NCBI GenBank assembly: GCA_029287335.1
Contig: JARFRI010000419.1
Coordinates: 1-9,950 of the forward strand
Source: Phycisphaera sp.
GTDB lineage: Bacteria; Planctomycetota; Phycisphaerae; Phycisphaerales; Phycisphaeraceae
Length of the DNA: 9,950 nucleotides
Direction of reading: 5' to 3'
Part shown: one piece after another, positions 6,424 through 9,950 of the stretch
Position numbering within the stretch: the stretch's first letter is position 1
Layout: every line of letters starts with the position of its first letter
The notes under the pieces: model-generated
The model's input: only the letters and a program-made list of their open reading frames with translations
The model's database searches: none
Told to the model about the DNA's origin: nothing
Made by a program: the position numbers and the translations under genes

Positions 6424-7655
6424 AACTCGCGTACAACGCAGTGAGCACAACCGGCACGCCGGTCAGCGACATCATCGATGCGTCGAGCATGGATGAGGCG
6501 ATGGACTTGCTGCGCGGCAAGGGCCTGTTTGTTACACAGATCGAGCCCGAATCAGACAGCAAGGCCCGAGCGAAGGCCAAAGCCAAGGGCAGTGGGATTC
6601 GCTTGAAAAGCAGGACGAAACGTCTGAAAGACGTCGCCATGTTTTCGCGCCAACTCAACGTCCTGGTCGCGACGGGCACGCCCTTGGCCGATGGCCTCGC
6701 GGCGCTGGAGCGTCAGGTCAGAGACGCCGACTTCAAGGCACAACTGGCGATCATCCGAGATCACGTTGAGCAGGGCCTGACACTCTACGAAGCCTTGGGT
6801 AAGGCCCCGAAGTATTTCGACGAGGTCTATCGCAATATTATCAAGGCCGGCGAAGAGTCCGGTTCGTTGCCTGTCATGCTTGATCGCCTTGCCTTGCTGA
6901 CGCGAAAGCAGGTACAGATCCGATCGCAGATCAGTGGCGCGATGATTTATCCCTGCCTGCTGATCTTCATCAGTATCGCGGTGCTGGCGATCATGCTCAC
7001 CGTCGTAATGCCACGGTTCACCGGCATGTTTGAGTCGCTGGATGTCCCGCTGCCAGCAACCACAGTCGCGCTGATGGCGATGTCAGACGGACTGCGGACC
7101 TACTGGTGGGCCGTGTTACTGGGTGCCGTTGGCGGGGTCGTCGCGCTGAAGTTCTACCTCGCTACACCGGGCGGCAAGCGATACATGGATGGGGTGATGC
7201 TGACTGTGCCCGTACTCAAGGAAGTGACACGTTCCTACGCGACCGCACGTATCGCAAGGCTGATGGGTGTGCTGATCGAGTGCAACGTTCCGCTGCTGGA
7301 CACGATCCAGTTGGTGCGTTGCGCGACGGGCAACTCCAAGTATGAAACAATGATGATCCGTGCCGAGCAGATCGTCGTCTCAGGCGAGCCGGTTAGCGGT
7401 GCCTTTGCGGACGAGCGCATGATCGAGCCGGCGTTTTATGAAGCAGTGCGCAACGGCGAGCAGTCCGGCCGATTGAGCATGCTCATGATCACGGTTGCGG
7501 ACTTTATGGATGAAGAAAACGACACCCGGCTCAAAGCGCTGACCAGCTTGTTTGAACCGCTAATCCTTGTGTTCCTGGGCCTGATGGTCGGCGGGATCGC
7601 GATCAGCATGTTCATGCCGATGTTCGACCTCACATCAATGGCGGGGGGTGGCTGA
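6420..7655 (+). CDS. pilC: PilC/GspF inner-membrane platform protein
   Basis: A 411-residue polytopic membrane protein, normal length for the family. PilC/GspF is the inner-membrane platform that couples the PilB ATPase to pilin insertion. The N-terminus (AYNAVSTTGTPVSDIIDASS..., then LLRGKGLFVTQI) is the usual small cytoplasmic domain. A very basic Lys/Ala/Arg linker follows (48-68). Two T2SF repeats come next, about 71-194 (FSRQLNVLVATGTPLADGL, IIKAGEESGSLPVML) and about 274-396 (ARLMGVLIECNVPLLDTI, AVRNGEQSGRLSMLM); the paired GEESG/GEQSG elements are characteristic. Membrane helices are expected at about 176-197, 225-246 and 377-398. It begins with GTG overlapping the pilB stop by four bases and ends in TGATG shared with pilM. 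Nothing appears broken. Confidence 0.95.
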   Translation: MKLAYNAVSTTGTPVSDIIDASSMDEAMDLLRGKGLFVTQIEPESDSKARAKAKAKGSGIRLKSRTKRLKDVAMFSRQLNVLVATGTPLADGLAALERQVRDADFKAQLAIIRDHVEQGLTLYEALGKAPKYFDEVYRNIIKAGEESGSLPVMLDRLALLTRKQVQIRSQISGAMIYPCLLIFISIAVLAIMLTVVMPRFTGMFESLDVPLPATTVALMAMSDGLRTYWWAVLLGAVGGVVALKFYLATPGGKRYMDGVMLTVPVLKEVTRSYATARIARLMGVLIECNVPLLDTIQLVRCATGNSKYETMMIRAEQIVVSGEPVSGAFADERMIEPAFYEAVRNGEQSGRLSMLMITVADFMDEENDTRLKALTSLFEPLILVFLGLMVGGIAISMFMPMFDLTSMAGGG

Positions 7656-8701
7656 TGCGCGGGATCAAACCATCAACAAGCGTGATCGGCCTGGATATCG
7701 GTCGAGTATCGGTCAAGGCCGTCCAGGTCAGCCTGAGCGACAAAGGACCGCGCCTCGAGGGCTGTGTCTCCATGCAGCGCACCTCGGCAGGGCACGGACT
7801 GGAACTTGGCGAAGCCCAGCAACTGCTCCGCATCATGGAGCGGCGGGGCATGACCGCGTCGCGGGTGGTGTTGGTCGCGCCGACCGACGCGTTGGTTGGC
7901 GGCAGTTTGAGTGTGCCGCCGGCAGACAGTGGCGTTTCGCGTGAGAAGATTGTCGAGATGGAACTGAGCCGGACACACAAGCTCACGCCGGGGTCATTTG
8001 AGATGGCCTGGTGGGACCTGCCGACACCGGCCAGTGGGTCACGGATCGGGCAAGTTCACGCGGTGGGTCTGCCCCATGCCGCGGTTGAAGCGACATTGGA
8101 GATTGTTGCAGAACTGGGCCTCGACGTGATACGTACCGTGCCGGGTTCGCTAGCGCTGCTTGCTGCGGCACAGCGGCACCCGATTGATCCGCGATGTATT
8201 GCGGCGGCGGTCGATCTCGGCTCGACGCGTGGGCATCTTGCCCTGATGGTTGCTGGCCGTGTGGTTCACGAGCGGGCGCTGCCGGACTTTAACATGAAGC
8301 AACTTTGCCAGAGAGCCAGCGAACGACTTGGCAATGAGCCACGGCTTGTGGCACATGCCTTTTCGCGCTTCGGCCTCACTACACAAAGCGAGGGTATGGT
8401 CGCGTGCGAAACCTCCGCGATGATCGGTGAAGCGCTCCAGCCCCTGGCCGAGGAGATCGGGATGTCCTTCGCTTACGTCAGCCACCTCTACCCGCAGGCC
8501 GAACTGGGGCAACTGCTCTTGACTGGCGGCGGCGCGAATATTGCGGGACTAAGTGAAGCATTTTCAGGCAGTTTGGAACTCGAAACGCACGCCGTCACAC
8601 CCAAGACGCTGCTGCAAGGCCCGGCCTTTGGGCAAGAATGTGAAGACCCCGCGCTAACGATGGCGATGGGTGCTGCGTTGTGTGGGGAGGTGGCCGCATG
8701 A
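7655..8701 (+). CDS. pilM: PilM-like actin-fold ATPase of the pilus alignment complex
   Basis: A 348-residue cytoplasmic protein of the FtsA/PilM actin-like family, close to the usual PilM length. PilM binds the cytoplasmic N-terminus of PilN and connects the PilNO(P) frame with the motor. Visible nucleotide-binding elements are phosphate-1 GLDIGRVSVKAVQV (12-25), phosphate-2 AVDLGSTRGHLALM (185-198), the adenosine loop LLLTGGGANIAGL (287-299) and the C-terminal ALTMAMGAAL (333-342), where pilM/ftsA proteins usually read AxAxGLAL. The ATG overlaps the pilC stop by one base (TGATG) and the TGA overlaps the pilN ATG by four. No membrane segment is seen. Family assignment is good; the match is structural-motif level rather than close similarity to a proteobacterial PilM. 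Confidence 0.88.
   Translation: MRGIKPSTSVIGLDIGRVSVKAVQVSLSDKGPRLEGCVSMQRTSAGHGLELGEAQQLLRIMERRGMTASRVVLVAPTDALVGGSLSVPPADSGVSREKIVEMELSRTHKLTPGSFEMAWWDLPTPASGSRIGQVHAVGLPHAAVEATLEIVAELGLDVIRTVPGSLALLAAAQRHPIDPRCIAAAVDLGSTRGHLALMVAGRVVHERALPDFNMKQLCQRASERLGNEPRLVAHAFSRFGLTTQSEGMVACETSAMIGEALQPLAEEIGMSFAYVSHLYPQAELGQLLLTGGGANIAGLSEAFSGSLELETHAVTPKTLLQGPAFGQECEDPALTMAMGAALCGEVAA
8684..8690 (+). promoter_or_regulatory. Ribosome-binding site that decides the pilN start
   Basis: GGGGAGG at 8684-8690 sits seven bases before the ATG at 8698. A GTG at 8680 opens the same frame six codons earlier but would place this purine run inside the gene, so ATG 8698 is preferred. Confidence 0.7.
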
Positions 8702-9297
8702 CTGGTCCTGATCTGACCCCCATGCCGTTTATCAAGCGGATGCGAAAGCACGCCGTGATTCGCCGTTGGATCGCGCCGGTTGCGATCTGTGTCATCGCTG
8801 CCGTGGTCCCGATCTTTCTGGAGCTTTCCAAACCCGCAGATACATCCGGTCAGATCGCTCAGGATCGCGTGACTCAGGCACAGTCGCGTATCGAATCCAG
8901 CAAGGCTCAGCTCGCGGCACAATCGGCGTTGTACACTCAGCAAGAGCGCGAGCTCAAGGCCGAGCAGCACCTCACGTCCAGGCCCGACTGGAGCGCCGTC
9001 CTGGTGCTGGTCGCGCGACAGTTCGATGAAAACCTGATGATGGCCGGGCTGCAACTCGACGACATCAAGAACAGCCGGGTGCGCACGGCGCTCGGACCCT
9101 TGGCAGCGGACGTGCCGGACGACTCGGTTTGGCTGATCGTTAATGGTTTTGCAGCAGCCAACAGCGATGTACCCGGGTTGATTATGCGGCTTGAAGCGCT
9201 GGGCTTATTTGAGCGTGTCGTCATGACCGGGTCAAAGCGTGAACTATTTTCCGGTAGTTCAAGGACCACTTTCACCCTGGCCTGCCGGGTGCAATAA
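8698..9297 (+). CDS. pilN: PilN-like single-pass alignment protein
   Basis: A 199-residue bitopic protein. A short basic cytoplasmic tail (DLTPMPFIKRMRKHAVIRRW, 5-24) stands where PilN proteins carry the PilM-binding NLLP-type motif; here only the D-L-x-P skeleton is kept. One membrane helix follows at about 25-42, then a periplasmic coiled coil at about 50-90 (rich in Gln, Ala, Glu and Arg) and an alpha/beta domain (about 98-199) containing VWLIVNGFAAANSDVPGLIMRLEALG, similar in plan to the ferredoxin-like core of PilN. The start overlaps the pilM stop as ATGA; the stop is 12 bp before pilO. Identification rests on size, topology and position between pilM and pilO more than on conserved residues, so sequence-level certainty is moderate. 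Confidence 0.78.
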   Translation: MTGPDLTPMPFIKRMRKHAVIRRWIAPVAICVIAAVVPIFLELSKPADTSGQIAQDRVTQAQSRIESSKAQLAAQSALYTQQERELKAEQHLTSRPDWSAVLVLVARQFDENLMMAGLQLDDIKNSRVRTALGPLAADVPDDSVWLIVNGFAAANSDVPGLIMRLEALGLFERVVMTGSKRELFSGSSRTTFTLACRVQ

Positions 9298-9309
9298 CGG
9301 AGCGGATCA

Positions 9310-9906
9310 ATGAAGCCACAAGGCCTACAAAGTGATGGCGTGATGCCGATCCATCTTGGCGCTGCGGTCGTCTGCATCCTACTGCTGATGATGGGTTGGG
9401 TCTTTGGCTACGCTCCATTAATGTCGCAGAACCAACAGGCCACAACGCTCGTCGAGCAAGCGGACCAAGCCGAGATCGATGCCGCACGAGTGAAGCAAGA
9501 GCTCGACCGACTGACCGAAAAACTTACCACGATACAGAATCAGCTTGATGAGCAGCCGGTCGATTTGCAGTCCGCCTCGCAGATCAATCCGCTGCTGTCG
9601 CAATTGGCCAAGTGGTCTGAGTTGGATGGCCTGTCGATCACACGGACCAACGCGGGTCGGCCCGAGGCGCTGGCCTACTACGACTATGTCCCACTGCAGA
9701 TTGAGGGCGAGGGGGGCTTTGCGGCGCTGCTTGGTTTTTTCAATCGGATTAACAGCGACCGAGGCGATCTCGGTTTGGTGTCGTTTCAGCTTACACGCAT
9801 GCCCGACGGTAAAGGCGTCAGCTTTGAGCTTGAATTGGCTTGGTACGTGCTAGACGGCGAAGCGCAAGAACCGGTCGAGGCGACCGCAACGGTGCCCACG
9901 CAGTAA
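9310..9906 (+). CDS. pilO: PilO-like single-pass alignment protein
   Basis: A 198-residue bitopic protein with a short cytoplasmic tail, a membrane helix at about 13-34, a coiled coil at about 41-82 and a periplasmic alpha/beta domain at about 92-182. The segment YYDYVPLQIEGEGGFAALLG followed by FFNRI (123-147) is the PilO signature of a strand, a Gly turn and a helix leading into the next strand (LVSFQLTRM). PilO pairs with PilN in the periplasm to align the inner-membrane motor with the secretin. GGAG at 9299-9302 lies seven bases before the ATG. The TAA (9904-9906) shares its last A with a following ATG, so another operon gene begins here. The C-terminal tail (PVEATATVPTQ) looks unstructured. 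Good family fit by topology and motif. Confidence 0.82.
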   Translation: MKPQGLQSDGVMPIHLGAAVVCILLLMMGWVFGYAPLMSQNQQATTLVEQADQAEIDAARVKQELDRLTEKLTTIQNQLDEQPVDLQSASQINPLLSQLAKWSELDGLSITRTNAGRPEALAYYDYVPLQIEGEGGFAALLGFFNRINSDRGDLGLVSFQLTRMPDGKGVSFELELAWYVLDGEAQEPVEATATVPTQ

Positions 9907-9911
9907 TGAAT
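9906..9911 (+). CDS. First two codons of a downstream gene, cut at the contig end
   Basis: An ATG at 9906-9908 overlaps the pilO stop by one base (TAATG), the same junction style as pilC/pilM. One more codon (AAT) follows before adapter sequence begins. In PilMNO operons the next gene is often pilP or a lipoprotein or secretin gene, but nothing of it can be read here. Confidence 0.35.
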
Positions 9912-9950
9912 CTGTCTCTTATACACATCTCCGAGCCCACGAGACGAACA
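9912..9950 (+). other. Illumina Nextera adapter remnant (assembly contamination)
   Basis: Bases 9912-9930 read CTGTCTCTTATACACATCT, the 19-bp Tn5 mosaic end used in Nextera tagmentation. They are followed at 9931-9945 by CCGAGCCCACGAGAC, the rest of the Nextera read-through adapter on the index-7 side. The last five bases (GAACA, 9946-9950) fall where the sample index would begin. This is not genomic sequence and should be trimmed; it must not be read as a Tn5 insertion. Confidence 0.97.

Noticed and set aside
8680..8697. Longer pilN start at GTG 8680
   Set aside because: It would put the strong GGGGAGG ribosome-binding site inside the gene. ATG 8698 has ideal spacing and an ATGA overlap like the neighbouring junctions.
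9912..9930. Tn5 / transposon end
   Set aside because: The 19-bp mosaic end is followed directly by Nextera index-side adapter bases and the contig end, which marks it as library adapter and not a transposon.
1..9950. CRISPR arrays, tRNA or rRNA genes, insertion sequences, prophage genes
   Set aside because: No regularly spaced repeats, no cloverleaf or rRNA-like stretches, and no transposase, integrase or phage structural motifs were seen; coding density leaves no room for them apart from the two short intergenic gaps.

Overview
This 9.95 kb window carries a type IV pilus / type II secretion-type assembly operon with a signal-transduction module attached to it. The long Asp/Glu-rich coding sequences, the PilB-PilC-PilM-PilN-PilO order and the divergent PilM, PilN and PilO sequences suggest a moderately high-GC Gram-negative bacterium. 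The style recalls Planctomycetota (Phycisphaerae-like), but I infer this from general resemblance; there is no rRNA or marker gene here to settle it. The right end carries Illumina Nextera adapter sequence, so the window ends at a draft or metagenome contig edge and true genomic sequence stops at about 9911.

Layout. 3-299 (+) is the 3' end of an unrecognised gene. It converges on a minus-strand pair: a stand-alone receiver-domain response regulator (2362-1958) followed 21 bp later by a GAF-like/HD-GYP protein, a predicted cyclic-di-GMP phosphodiesterase (1936-386). From a 128 bp divergent intergenic region, a plus-strand gene train runs to the contig end: a membrane PAS histidine kinase (2491-4305), a STAS-domain protein (4307-4645), PilB/GspE ATPase (4642-6423), PilC/GspF (6420-7655), PilM (7655-8701), PilN (8698-9297), PilO (9310-9906) and the first two codons of another gene. 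Gaps on this strand are 12 bp or less and most junctions overlap by 1-4 bp (GTGA, TGATG, ATGA, TAATG), so it looks like one translationally coupled operon.

How it may work together. PilB hydrolyses ATP and drives PilC at the inner membrane. PilM (cytoplasmic, actin-like) with PilN and PilO (single-pass, periplasmic coiled coils) forms the alignment platform; PilP and the secretin would be expected beyond the contig edge. The PilB N-terminus contains two tandem copies of the MshEN cyclic-di-GMP-binding motif with the expected 5-residue spacer. The neighbouring HD-GYP protein has all its metal-ligand motifs. The sequence therefore suggests a local circuit: histidine kinase -> receiver protein -> HD-GYP phosphodiesterase -> cyclic-di-GMP -> PilB, with the STAS protein as a further regulatory input. 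The motifs and gene order are seen directly; the circuit is inference.
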